A stretch of 64,000 nt of DNA from Hydrangea macrophylla (lineage: Eukaryota; Streptophyta; Magnoliopsida; Cornales; Hydrangeaceae): NCBI GenBank assembly GCA_033977485.1, contig CM066982.1, positions 32,900,218 through 32,964,217 on the forward strand, given 5' to 3'. Made by a program: the position numbers and the translations under genes. The notes beneath the pieces are model-generated. The model had not been told where the DNA came from. It was given only the letters and a program-made list of their open reading frames with translations, and did not search any database. The stretch's first letter is position 1; every line of letters starts with the position of its first letter. Positions 10,924-21,807 of this stretch are shown in pieces.

Positions 10924-11935
10924 GGGTAAATTACACAAGCCTCCCCTGAGGTTTGCCTTAATTACATGGACCTTTCCTCTTGTTTCAAAAATTATACAAA
11001 CCTCCCTCGAGGTTTGAATTAGGTAACAAAACGCCCCCTCCCCTAATGGTCCATTAGTTTTTTTTTTACATTAGCCTCCCCAGAAAATTACAATTAGCTC
11101 CCCTAATATTATAAAATTGTCATACTAAGCCCCCTTTCTCTTATATTTTTGATCTAATTATAAAATCCCTCATCCCTCCTATGTTTTTGGGTTAATTTTT
11201 TTAGCATTAATTTATATCATCTACACAAAATACATATAAATAGGTCCAAATTTTTTTTCCCCAAACAAACCTCTATCAAGCCCCCCATGTATTAATTTTC
11301 TAGATCCGCCCTTGTCCCTATGTTTCAAAAGTGGACACTTAACCCTCTGTGATTGTGGACTAAAATGGAATTGTTATGATTTCACTCAAAACTGACAAAA
11401 ATTCTAAAATTGGTTAAAACGATAAACACTTAACCCATTTTGTGATGTTAATTTTGGGGTTAACGCTCTATGAGTGAAATCATAACAGTTCTATTTTAGT
11501 CCACAATCACAGGGGGTTAAGTGTCCACTTTTGAAGCATAGGGACAGGGGCGGATCTAGAAAATTAATACAGGGGGGGCTTGATAGAGGTTTGTTCGGGG
11601 GAAAAAAAAATTGGACCTATTTATATATGTTTTTGTGTAGATGATATAAATTAATGCTAAAAAAATTAACCCAAAAATATAGGAGGGAGGAGAGATTTTA
11701 TAATTAGCACAAAAATATAAGAGAAAGGGGGCTTTAGTATGACAATTTTATAATATTAGGGGGCTAATTGTAATTTTCAGGGGAGGCTAATGTAAAAAAA
11801 ACTAATGGACCATTAGGGGAGGGGGCGTTTTGTTACCTAATTCAAACCTCGAGGGAGGTCTGTGTAATTTTTGAAACAAGAGGGGAGGTCCGTGTAATTA
11901 AGGCAAACCTCAGGGGAGGTTTGTGTAATTTACCC
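10924..11935. mobile_element. Foldback element, MULE-like, 463-bp arms
   Basis: Near-perfect long inverted repeat. The left arm 10,924-11,386 begins GGGTAAATTACACAAGCCTC and the right arm 11,473-11,935 ends with its complement; the loop is 86 bp. It is flanked by a perfect 9-bp duplication TATTTTATT (10,915-10,923 and 11,936-11,944). A 9-bp duplication with long TIRs is the hallmark of Mutator-like elements. No transposase ORF is present, so it is non-autonomous. A transcript would fold into a hairpin of more than 400 bp. Confidence 0.88.
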
Positions 11936-11944
11936 TATTTTATT

Positions 11945-13442
11945 TTATTCGTTACTTTTTAAAAAGGTTGATTATGCATACGTAATTTGTAGAATTTTAG
12001 AATTAATCTATGTACTGGCCCCTCTAAATTTTTAAGTTTAAAAAAGAATAATGCACTGCTTCTCAAATTTGAGTACCGAATTTGGTTTCCAAATCCTTTA
12101 TCAATTATATAAAGCATTTGGGATACAATTGACAAAACATGTGACATACCATTTGGGAATCAAATTTTGAAAGCATAACATCATTCTTTTGAAAAATGGT
12201 TCTTAAATATGAAATTACACAACTTATTTTGATAAACCATAAGCCAAATGATTACAATGCATAGTAAGTATAAAAACACCAAACTTCCCAACTCCCAAAC
12301 AGGGCAAAAAACCTCACATAGTAAAACTGTAGTCTTTCTATACAAAATATCATACCCTAAAATATGAAGAAACTAAGTTCCCAAAAATTAACCTCGGGGA
12401 CGCTGCCCTCGGAATCCCCGTGTGTCGTGTAAGGTAGTCTACCTAGTAACTTGGTTTCCCAATTGTAAATTGCTGGTTCCGCCCCTAGCGCATCGCTATC
12501 TCATCAACTCCCTTGAACTCCGCCACAAATGAATCCAAAAATTACACTTACCACCTCGAATTGCTTGCCTTCAAAGATAAATCATATCGGACAACACTTG
12601 GGTCCTTTTCCTTTGATCCTGTTTGTGATGTTCTTTCTCACAAAAGTGGAACCCAAGATAGTTTTCATATCCTAGTTCCCACTTCTGTGAGAGAGAGTAG
12701 CATAAATAAGACCTAAGAAAAAGGACCCAAGAGCTTTCATCTTTCTCCGTAAGCATCACATCCATATCCGACTGATGAAGCCCATATCCGGGCGAACTAC
12801 GGTTCCATACCCTTCCCTCGCCCATTTACAATGACTAAGCGCACTAAGAGCATGAGTCACGGTTTACAGCTCCCCCCCAAACAAAATGCATCGAGAGCCT
12901 CCTCCAAAGCCTTTTTCCTCCATGGCACTGAAGGGTAATTTTAATAACACCAAAATTTAAAAAGAATTCACTGTTTGTTTGGTCATGTAATTACCTATGG
13001 GTGTGTGTGTGAGGCCAAAAATCAAGGTAAGGTGAGGCAGTCAAGAAACCCAATCTGGGAAGGTGCACGGACAGATGAATAAGAGAGGCAAATTAATTAA
13101 GGGCTAATGTAGGAATTGCTCAACTTGTTCAACCTCTTCTTCAATTGGAAACATGACTCGACCCAAATCTTAGGTGTGTTGTATTTGTAATTCTTCAGTC
13201 AAGCTTATTCATAATTGTTAAAAACGTGAATTATTCCTCAAAAAAAGTAAAGGCTTTAATCATTTTTTTGGCTAATTTAGTGGTGCATTTTAAATGTATG
13301 CTCAGTGGCAGATGGTCGTAAGGAAGTGGCCGGAGGGCCATGCCCCCCCCCCCCCCCCCCCAATACTTTGAAATTTTCTTTTTTTTTTTTTTGTACGCAA
13401 GTGACTTTTTTTTTTCCTTCTTAGTACACATCATGTATGATA
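11945..13442. other. Intergenic, no gene seen
   Basis: A GC-richer patch around 12,390-12,490 (GGGGACGCTGCCCTCGGAATCC) resembles anonymous dispersed plant repeats. A poly-C run lies at about 13,342-13,361 and T-runs follow. Short ORFs on both strands around 12,513-12,825 show no domain. Confidence 0.5.
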
Positions 13443-13614
13443 TTGTTTGCAGGGCTGTTCAAATTTTTTGCCAACCCTCCAAACACGACTGGACCCGATG
13501 CAGTTTGGATGGTTTGGTGGGTTCTTGGATCGAGTGGCGGTTTTAGTTATTCATTTTTCACGTTCATTTTCTCTCTCACTACTGCACAGCCTCCTCCCCC
13601 TCCGTACCTGTCAA

Positions 13615-13618
<4 letters not shown>

Positions 13619-13654
<36 letters not shown>
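13619..13654. repeat. (CT)n microsatellite
   Basis: About 18 uninterrupted CT units inside the outer hAT-like element. It creates false Ser/Leu-repeat ORFs in two frames. Confidence 0.95.
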
Positions 13655-13657
<3 letters not shown>

Positions 13658-13984
13658 ATCTCACACGCACACCCACCTTGCCGAGCACTCATTTAGCAGC
13701 AAATCCATCTACTTGCAAATCCCTCTGTTTTGAATCTTACAAATTATGAGCAGATTCAGTTGCATAACTTGCATATATTCAGTGATTGAAGTGGTACGTT
13801 TTGTGTTTTCTCATAGATCTAGGTTGTTTCGTGTTATGATCATAAAATACTATTGTGATTTGTGAGTTTTAACTTTTCATGAATGATCTGTGATACTTAT
13901 TTTTTGTATGATGTGTCAATTTTCAGGGGAACAGGAAGGTTTTGCTTTTAAGATAAGAATCTAAAGATGTTCATTTTCTGTTTC

Positions 13985-14146
13985 TGATTTTATGTTTTAG
14001 GCCATGCAATCTCCAAACCAAGTTGAAGATGATCTAGTGAAGCTACTGTACCTACTGTTCTTGCAGAATAACTCTCAAATTAGCTCAAAATCTAAGAAGA
14101 AAAGCCCAACTCAATCTAGTTGGATGGAACCTGACACCCGACCGAC
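13985..14146 (+). pseudogene. Exon-like segment inside outer hAT-like element
   Basis: A TTTTATGTTTTAG acceptor-like site ends at about 14,001 and leads into an ATG at 14,004. The frame that follows has about 45 residues starting MQSPNQVEDDLVKLLYLLFL and continuing with a Ser/Lys-rich stretch. The inner hAT-like element, or its insertion, ends the frame. The CT-rich tract upstream resembles a plant 5' UTR. It may be a captured host gene fragment or the start of a hAT transposase gene; no domain is recognised. Confidence 0.3.
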
Positions 14147-14154
14147 CTGCCTGA

Positions 14155-14463
14155 CAGGGCTGGCCCTGAGGTTTTGGGAGTCTTAGGCGAACTTATAAAA
14201 TGAGACCCTCTCTATATAAGTATGAACCAGTTATCAAATCCAGAAATGTAGTTCCTAAAGGCCATTCGGGTCTATTTAGGAAAACCTAAATTGCTTGTTT
14301 TAGGAAGGGGACTGTCCTAAGAATTTGAGTGCTTTAGTACAAAGATACCCCAAAAAAACTGCAAGTAAGCTTAATAAATTTCAAATATTAAGTTCTATAA
14401 ATAAAATGTAAGGAAAGTGACCAAAAACACTGAAAAGTCTTATTTTCAGGAAAGTGTTTATTA

Positions 14464-14494
<31 letters not shown>

Positions 14495-14717
14495 GAAAAA
14501 TGGTAAGTACACCAGTTTTGTGCACCTAATGAGTAGTTTTTTTTTCCCCAAACAAGCCCCTAAAAGTCGATAAGTCCATCGCAAAGTACCTGACTTCCTT
14601 GAGGCCTTTGGACTTAATAATTACTATTCAGTATTTGAGATTTGGGTCCTAAAATTATCTAAAATATTGGGGGCTTTAGGCAGGGGCCTATAATTTAATA
14701 CACCCAGGCCGGCCCTG
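14155..14717. mobile_element. hAT-like element (inner), nested
   Basis: 563 bp with terminal inverted repeats CAGGGCTGGCCCTGAGG and CCCAGGCCGGCCCTG. Flanks CTGCCTGA (14,147-14,154) and TTGCCTGA (14,718-14,725) match at 7 of 8 bases, giving an 8-bp hAT target duplication. It is non-coding. Phrases such as TTGGGAGTCTTAGGCGAA are typical of a widespread plant hAT-derived repeat. It inserted into the outer element at 13,451. Confidence 0.8.
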
Positions 14718-15058
14718 TTGCCTGAACCTGACTGTATTCGGTTCTGCACATCTCATGGTTCGACTTAGATTCCAAATCCTGTACCCGATGCACTTTGGGT
14801 CGAGTTGTCGGTTCAAGGTCAAACCCGACCCGACCGCCTCGTGAACACCCTTAGTTGTTTGCATCCAAAATATGTATTTTTATATACATAAACAATTATT
14901 TAGGATATTTGGTCAAACTGCTAAATGTTAGTGAGTACCTACATTTGTGGAACAGTGAAAGTGGCAAGACATGAAGGTTATACACAAGTGGATAAATATT
15001 CATGTAATGGGTGGTTAATCATGATCGTTGACTAGTTGCTTGAGCATCTTTAGGGCAC

Positions 15059-17104
15059 TGTAACACTTCGAAAACCAAGTCATGTGGGCAAGGTCAATAA
15101 GTCAAATAATTCAAAGGAAAGTAAGGAATAGTCTTATGTGGACCAATTCAACAAGACAGAAATATAGAGAAATCTTACGTGAATTCCAAAGAAAAGTCCA
15201 AAAGTCAAGGATTTCACACTAGGACCAAAAGGGCCAATTAGGGTACAATCAACATTGTTTGGTTTTAAAATGAGTTTATAATAAAATATGAAGAAGCCCC
15301 AAAAGTTAGAAGAAATAAAGGGTAAAGTTTGTTTTGAAAAGTTATCACAATAGAGGTTTTTGAAAGATTTCATCCAAGAGGTCCTTAGGAAAACGAAAGT
15401 AGCATTTTTCCCATAATAGACTAGCCATAGGCTAAGTCTAAACCAAATTGGATTTCAAAAATTTAGACGTTTTTGAAAAGTTACTATTCACAGACAGAGG
15501 GTCTTTCGACCGGTCCGAGGGGCACCTTTGACCGGTTGAATTCCCCTCTGCAACACAAGGATTCTGTAGAGTACTATTCGACCAGTTGAGACCGTTAGAC
15601 TAGTCGAAGGTACCCTATACAGCCCTTTTACAAAAGGTATCTTAAGAAAACATAAGTTGATGAAAGGTAATGAGTTCCAAAACGGACTCGAACATCATAG
15701 ACATGGATTAAACATAATAGAAAGAGAATCATGAAGGGGGAAATAACAACCCCAAAGTAAATCAAAATACATCCTTGTCCAAAATGAATAAGAGTCTAAG
15801 GAGAGGGCTAAATATGCCTAATAACATTTACTATGAAATAAATGTAAATCCTTTCAATTCAAATCTACGATTAAGAATTAGAACAATGCTCCAACCATGA
15901 GCCGTGTCAAAGAATTATTTTCTTTCAAAACATAAGTCTTCCTCATTGGAACCTCCAAACGGAACGCCATGTGTCGAATACCTTTTGGGCCTTCCCCTAA
16001 TCAACAATTCCTGAAAAAAAGGGATTTTATAGATTCATTAAGCACGACGACTCAGTAGAAAACATTATAGAAATGTACTACTACTACTACTACTAAAATC
16101 ATGCTATGACATGCGGTGCAATGTTTTACTGTCGTGGCAATGCAATTAGTCGGATGGCTAAATTGTGAGACATTCCCAACTTAATATCCCATAAACACTC
16201 ACTCTCACACCGGATAGCGAGCCACTCAAACGTGAGCGTAGCATACAAGATCTCTGGTAGCTATTCGGATAAAACCATGCATTTTTGAATGTTTCAAGGA
16301 TCACAAACAACCTTACTCACTTCACACTCACTTCCGGAATTTCATCATTCAACGACCCCAAGCGGAGATCTCAAGAAGACATTCCCCAATCATGAGAACT
16401 CTAACAATATTCATAAGTCTCAAGCCAATGCCATGAATGCTTTGCTAACTATGAAATGCTACTAGATGCGATTATGCTTTAACAATATCATTTTTATTAT
16501 TTCAAAACTATGAAATAAATATGGTAGTTCATGATACCAAAACTACATTAATATTGGGATTTAACCAGAGCATAATCATCATCTTCGGAAATGAATAGAT
16601 TTTCTAACATCAAAAGTATTTGAAACCAAAGCAAGCTCAAATAACATTTGGATTTAAGTAGGCACTTAATTAGACACATAAATGAAGTTCAAAATCTAGA
16701 TTAACAAGTATTATCTCTAACCTACACATATCAAACCGTGAAGTTAGGAGTAATAGTGCAATTAGACAATGAAATCTATCTCTTGAGTATTTAAGCAAAT
16801 ACTCTCACCAAAGAAATCCCAAGGGGAAATCATCAGCACTAGCAAATCACACAAGCTATCAACACCTAGTTAAATAAAGTCACATTTAGGAATTATAACA
16901 ATGGTGTAACAAAAATAATAGCAACTACCTCTTGAGCAAAAAAAATACCAAATCGTAAATCCCACGAAGAAACCGAGAACACTGGTGGATAGCCCTTGTT
17001 GAGATGATCAATATTGTATCTAATAGCCTTGGTCCAAATATACTTGTAGAAGGCCTAAATGGAAACTTGAAGGTTGAAGCTTCAATGGAGTTCGTATCTC
17101 CCAA

Positions 17105-17152
<48 letters not shown>

Positions 17153-17541
17153 GAGAGATATAGAGAGAGAAAAAGAAAAAAATAAAAATGAGGAGAGATA
17201 TAGAGAGAAAAAAAAAGAAGAAAAAAGCAAAAAATGAGAAAAGAGAGAGTTTGCCAGATAAGATAGGGGAGGAGAGAGAGATGAAGTGTATGGGAGAAGC
17301 TTTGTCAAAAGTGGGGATATGATAGGTGTGGGCCCCACTAGCCATACACACACACACACACACAAGCATAAACATACATATATGCACACACACATGTGTC
17401 AACTAAATGCAAATGTGATACCACTTGGACAGAAAAATTAAATACACTGTCCCAAATTAAGATTCACATTGGTCTAAAATTACCAAAAGACCCTTATAAA
17501 AATTATGGGTTTTTGCAATCTACCCCATCCTGGAATTCACA
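15059..17541 (-). mobile_element. Gypsy LTR (3' LTR of remnant at 17.6-18.7 kb)
   Basis: Sense is minus. The proximal end reads TGTGAATTCCAGG from 17,541, although no clear polypurine tract precedes it, so that boundary is uncertain. The distal end reads CGAAGTGTTACA at 15,059. It contains a cluster of GACCGGTC-type palindromes (15,503-15,610), a GA microsatellite (17,108-17,150) and a CA repeat near 17,345. The long Ser/Leu-rich ORFs around the microsatellite are artefacts. The adjacent minus-strand integrase remnant supports the LTR call. Confidence 0.55.
17108..17150. repeat. (GA)n microsatellite
   Basis: Uninterrupted GA repeat within the gypsy LTR. AGAGA-rich sequence continues to about 17,280. 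Confidence 0.95.
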
Positions 17542-17569
17542 AGCATCAAGTAAATAAGTAATCAAGGAC

Positions 17570-18700
17570 AACAAGTAGATGAATCTCCAAGCGATAGGCT
17601 ACTTCGCCAACTTAACAAAACTTTTAGCAAAGCAAGGAACAATAAAATTACTCCTTATCCTGTTCAAGACATAACACTTCTGGCGAGTATGAGCTGTAAG
17701 TAACTTCTATGAAATAACTTCAATCTTTTTAGTTGTCTCTCTAATTAAATCAGTATAACAAGCAGTTGAATCTCCATCGCCAGTCCAACATAAATGTGAC
17801 AACTACGGTCAGTAATACAAGGCCTCGAACGGTACCATAGGAACACTGGCTCAAAACGGTAGTTGTAGGCAAACTCTACAAATGAAGGTGATATACACGG
17901 AAGGAAGGCGATCTTCCCAACTGCTTCTGAAACAGATCATGCATGCTCAAAGGATGTCTCCTAAGTATAAATTACGGTTCGATGATGTGTCACTTCATCA
18001 TCTTCCATCAATGCAGTTGATGGAAAATCGTGATACATCTTCATGCTTCCTAGGTGAACTACTAGTCGAGATGCGTAAAAATCTCTGAGATCGTTGTTGA
18101 GACAACTCGAATGAATAAATGGTCTGCCTCTGAACTTTTACACTTGGTTGAAATTAGACATCCAACCTTCGATCGCCTTGTCACTAAGAACACGTGATCG
18201 AAAGGGCCCGACCTGTTCATTGGACTATAGCGCATCAAAACTTGCATGGAAGTGTCAGGTAGCCGACTAACATAATGAACATAGTATATACAACGAACTC
18301 GGCAAGATGAACATCAAAATATTCAAGTTGCTCCAACATTCATTACTTTGAATGGCTAAACGAGCCAAGGTACTGCAAGGTTTCCTACTAAGGCGTTGGC
18401 CACAATGTTGGCTTTTCCTGGGCAATATCGAAAAACAAAGTCATAATAGCATCGTATGAGAACGTGCTCGAGCACACTTCAAGTCTCTTGTTAGCAAAAT
18501 TACGTCTTCAACTCTTCAATGTAAAAAAAAAATGGTGGCAAGCTCCAAGTCGTGGATAGGGCTATTCCACTCGTGCGACTTCAACTGTCAGAATGCTAAC
18601 TCGTAAGCTTCATTCCTTTGAACTTCATACCTCTTCACGTAAGTCTCGTCGTGAGCATGGTTAGATGTGAAAAGTCTTCTACAAAATGTCAGTGGTAGTC
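17570..18700 (-). pseudogene. Gypsy RNase H - integrase remnant
   Basis: No long frame survives, but on the minus strand the order of family landmarks is clear. HDLELAT of RNase H lies near 18,556-18,536, the RNase H end PGKANIVANA at 18,421-18,392, the integrase zinc-binding region VHLGSMKMYHDF at 18,059-18,022 and the integrase core word VEFAYN at 17,882-17,862. This is the chromovirus order RT-RNase H-integrase. It is cut off at 18,720 by another LTR, and gag, protease and RT are absent. Very old: frameshifts separate almost every landmark. Confidence 0.7.
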
Positions 18701-18720
18701 CTCAAGTTCCAAGGAGCTTC

Positions 18721-19238
18721 TGTAATGCCCTGGAACAACAAAAATAGAGAAAAGTAAACTTCCTTTTTGGGCCCATTAGGAATGACTAGTGAAGTCATCG
18801 AATTGTCCACTCCACACAGTACTAAATAGTAAGGGATGGAGAGGATAGTACTAAAAACTAACTGAACATAATAAAAGCATGTTACTATTTCATCCGAGTC
18901 TAGAACATAGTAATACAAGTCTTAAGGCAACATATGCCTTATTACAAAACATACTATTATGGTTTAAATATATAGAACTATAATCAATTCTATGTCCTTA
19001 GCTGGCGTACACATAATCATTAGCATAGTAATCTTCCCTTATGCCTCCATCCTCAGCCAATCCACTCTCAGCGTATCCTTCCCCCGGATAGTAGCCATCA
19101 TTGTACTGTTTGCTACCTGTAGCATTATAAACAGGGTACGCTGGATGGGGAATGTCCAGGCATGAAAGGCCGTCAGCTTACTAAAAGCTGAGTGTGTAGA
19201 AACTAAATCAGTATTATAAGTATAAAGTAATTACCGAT
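18721..19238 (-). mobile_element. Gypsy LTR fragment, 3' part
   Basis: In minus sense it ends CCAGGGCATTACA at 18,721. It contains TAGTAAGCTGACGGCC followed by GCCTGGACATTCC, words also found in plus orientation at about 21,497-21,536 in the neighbouring LTR. So this is the 3' portion of a related chromovirus LTR, opposite in orientation and truncated at 19,238 by the next element. Confidence 0.6.
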
Positions 19239-20503
19239 TGTAACAACTTGCATTTCATGTAATTTTAATTTCATTTCCATATTTTAATCTATTTTTTTGG
19301 TGTTATTTTAAATTTGCAATTCTCATGTTTCGAAATCTTATTACTGATTTTATTTTATCAAAATTCTTGTTGGAGTCAAACTGCAATTTTTGTAAATTTA
19401 GTAATACCTGTATTGGATTTCAAAATCTGTATTTCAAAACAGTGGAAATATTTATTTCTGACTTAAACTGTATTTTTATAAAATCGGAAAATCATTTCTT
19501 ACATTAAAATGACTTTTCTGTATTTTTGTGGTGATCACCGCACCGCGAAAATACTAGTTTATGTTCAAAACTATCCACGCCGCGTTAAACTTCGTATATT
19601 TTGGAATTGACATAAAGCTAGAAATGACAAGTACTTTGTTTACATTTATGGCAACTGATCATTGTATATGCCTTGTTTGGGAATGCTTGTAGTGTGTGTG
19701 TGTTATATTTGTGCCTAAAACTAGTTTCCCAAACACTTTTGAATTTGCCCCCTACTAGTCTATTAACCACCCTTTCAAACCTTCTACAGTTGATATATGT
19801 ATATACGTATCTGTGTAATTAGAGGTTTTAGTTAATTGTAAATCAAATTAATTTGTTGAGTGTGAGAGGAATTACTTGGGCTTCAAGTAGTGTAAGTGTA
19901 ATACAACCAACACATACCTTTCTTCACATTCATTACAAACTAAATATAGAGTTTCAGTAGAGAGAGTTCAGAGAATTTCAAATTTTCTAGAGAGAATAAG
20001 AACAATCACCATAGCCAAGCTTGGGAAGAACTTCTTATTCTTATTGCTTTCTCAACAATTACTTCCAACTAATTTCAGTGAGTATTTTGAACTCACTCAG
20101 AATATGATCCATGCTCTAATTACTGTTTAGGTATATGTAATTATGAATCACCATGGTTATGTTCATCCATGGAGCTTCAAGCTTGAAAAAGTGGATTTTT
20201 CAAACTTAACCACAATTCTTTTTGACAGATAATAATGAATGATTATAGTCTATGGATACTATGTTTAAAGTTGTAGAGCTTAATTCATTCTTATCGCAAC
20301 GTATATTAAGATTGAAATTTTGTCACCTCTCGGTTTTTCATAAAATTTGAGTGCTATGATTGAAATTAGTTAAATCCGATCACATATTTATAATCCTTGC
20401 GGAAAAACGGAGAGAACCATGTATTACAAGTCATGTTTGCATTCGGATTTCAGAATGGGTCAAAAATAGGCTTTAAATTCATAACAGGGGAGAAAGTGCT
20501 GAT

Positions 20504-20539
20504 AGCAATCGATTGGCACTTTTGCCAATCGATTGGCAT
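20504..20539. repeat. Pair of CAATCGATTG palindromes
   Basis: Two near-identical palindromes, GCAATCGATTGGCA and GCCAATCGATTGGCA, about 20 bp apart inside the LTR. Compare the larger clusters at 33,357 and 54,498. Confidence 0.85.
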
Positions 20540-20929
20540 GTTTCAGCACTGATTGCTTTTAGTAAAACGATCATAACTTCCTCTAGGAAACTCGAAAACG
20601 CTCAATGTTTGAAGCGTTGGAAACTAGACTCAAAGGCTTTCTTTTGATATGTAATTCATGTACAAAAAGTATATCTCATTTTTTAGGGCATTGCTTCCAA
20701 GTAGACCCACTTGTTTTCTAGTAAGCGATAAAAAGCATATTAAAGTATTCCTCGATGAATTCACTGGTTGTTTCATATAAGAATTGAATTCTTCTCGTAC
20801 ATCCATGGTTACTGTTTATAGTATGTTATATTTCTATATTAAGTCACATGTCATTCATGTGGAGTCAGTGGTACATGCATGGTGAGTGGTAGTCAGTGTG
20901 GAAAAGAGTATGTGGGTGAGATTGTGTGT

Positions 20930-21235
20930 GGACACTCCCTGGTATTGGTGTGCCAAAGTGCGATGTTTTGAGATTGCGGCTAGAGTATCTTTGAAATGCA
21001 ACGGTGACAAACTGGACAATCCCTGATGCCCATGGTAGCATTAAAGTGTGTGATGCCGACTTGGACATTCCCTGGAACCCATGGTAGTGCTAAAGTGTGG
21101 CCTACTGGACACTCGATCCCTGACATGGGTGGTATGGTCTAAGTGTGAGGCATTGGACACTCCCTGGTACCCTGTACTAAAGTGTGAGGCAAACTGGACA
21201 CTCCCTGGTACCCCTGTACTAAAGTGTGGTCATCT
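20930..21235 (+). repeat. Tandem array in LTR, five to six units
   Basis: Imperfect units of roughly 45-60 bp built on TGGACACTCCCTGGTACCC and GTACTAAAGTGTGAGGCA. The last two units are nearly identical and the earlier ones are diverged. Confidence 0.85.
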
Positions 21236-21807
21236 TAGTGTTTCAAAGATACTAGAGTGAGAGAGATGGGTGTTGTGTCGTCGAGAGAAAAGAGTTGGTA
21301 AAATGAGAATGGTTGCATTGTTCCCATGCACGGTCACATGTTTCTATGGATTAAAGTTTATTATATTTCCCTTATTGTCTTATGTTGTGAATTCACCTCT
21401 ACACTTTTAACCTGCTAAATAACAGAACTGTGAAATGGAAAATAGTAAACGAGTATGTTTTGCATTCAAGTATATGTTTTTAATACTCACCAGCTTCTTA
21501 AAGCTGACGGCGTTGATGTGCCCTGGACATTCGTGTCTAGGCTTTTCAGGTTATGATCATGCTGGACTCTATGATTATACGAACTGAGAACAACTACCCG
21601 AAGAAGAATATATTATTATGTGTTTTAAGTTATGAACTAAAATTATAATAAGGATGACTGTAATAGAAAATAGGTATTATTTTATTTCAAGGCGGATTGT
21701 GCCTTTAGTTAACCACGTGCTATAATAATTATAATTTTGAAAAAATTTTGTAAGCTTTGATTGTTCTACTCTGATTCATACATTATATTTGTATGACGTT
21801 TGGGACA

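Larger units (their letters stand above)
13451..14854. mobile_element. hAT-like element (outer), interrupted
   Basis: Terminal inverted repeats AGGGCTGTTCA at the left and TGAACACCCT(TAG) at the right, flanked by a perfect 8-bp duplication TTGTTTGC (13,443-13,450 and 14,855-14,862), as for hAT transposons. Subterminal GACCCGATGCAGTTTGG / CCCGATGCACTTTGGGT words occur near both ends. No transposase is recognised. The interior carries a CT microsatellite and a short exon-like segment, and it is split by a second hAT-like element at 14,155-14,717. Confidence 0.75.
19239..21807 (+). mobile_element. Chromovirus-type gypsy LTR
   Basis: 2,569 bp from TGTAACAACTTGC to GTTTGGGACA (TG...CA ends). It contains two palindromes GCAATCGATTGGC and GCCAATCGATTGGC (20,504-20,539), a tandem array at 20,930-21,235 and the AAAGCTGACGG / CCCTGGACATTCG block shared with other LTRs here. 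A primer binding site would be expected next, but the sequence passes within about 60 bp into the protease-RT linker of pol, so leader, gag and protease have been deleted. Confidence 0.65.

Noticed and set aside
12513..12825. Overlapping ORFs of 67 and 84 residues on opposite strands
   Set aside because: No domain, no splice or promoter signals, and no conserved words.
13437..13749. Ser/Leu-repeat ORFs of about 100 residues
   Set aside because: They are translations of the (CT)n microsatellite in two frames, with no codon bias or domain.
16925..17402. 156-residue Ser/Leu/Phe-rich minus-strand ORF and its overlapping partners
   Set aside because: They arise from (GA)n and (CA)n repeats inside a gypsy LTR; the hydrophobic stretches are low-complexity artefacts.
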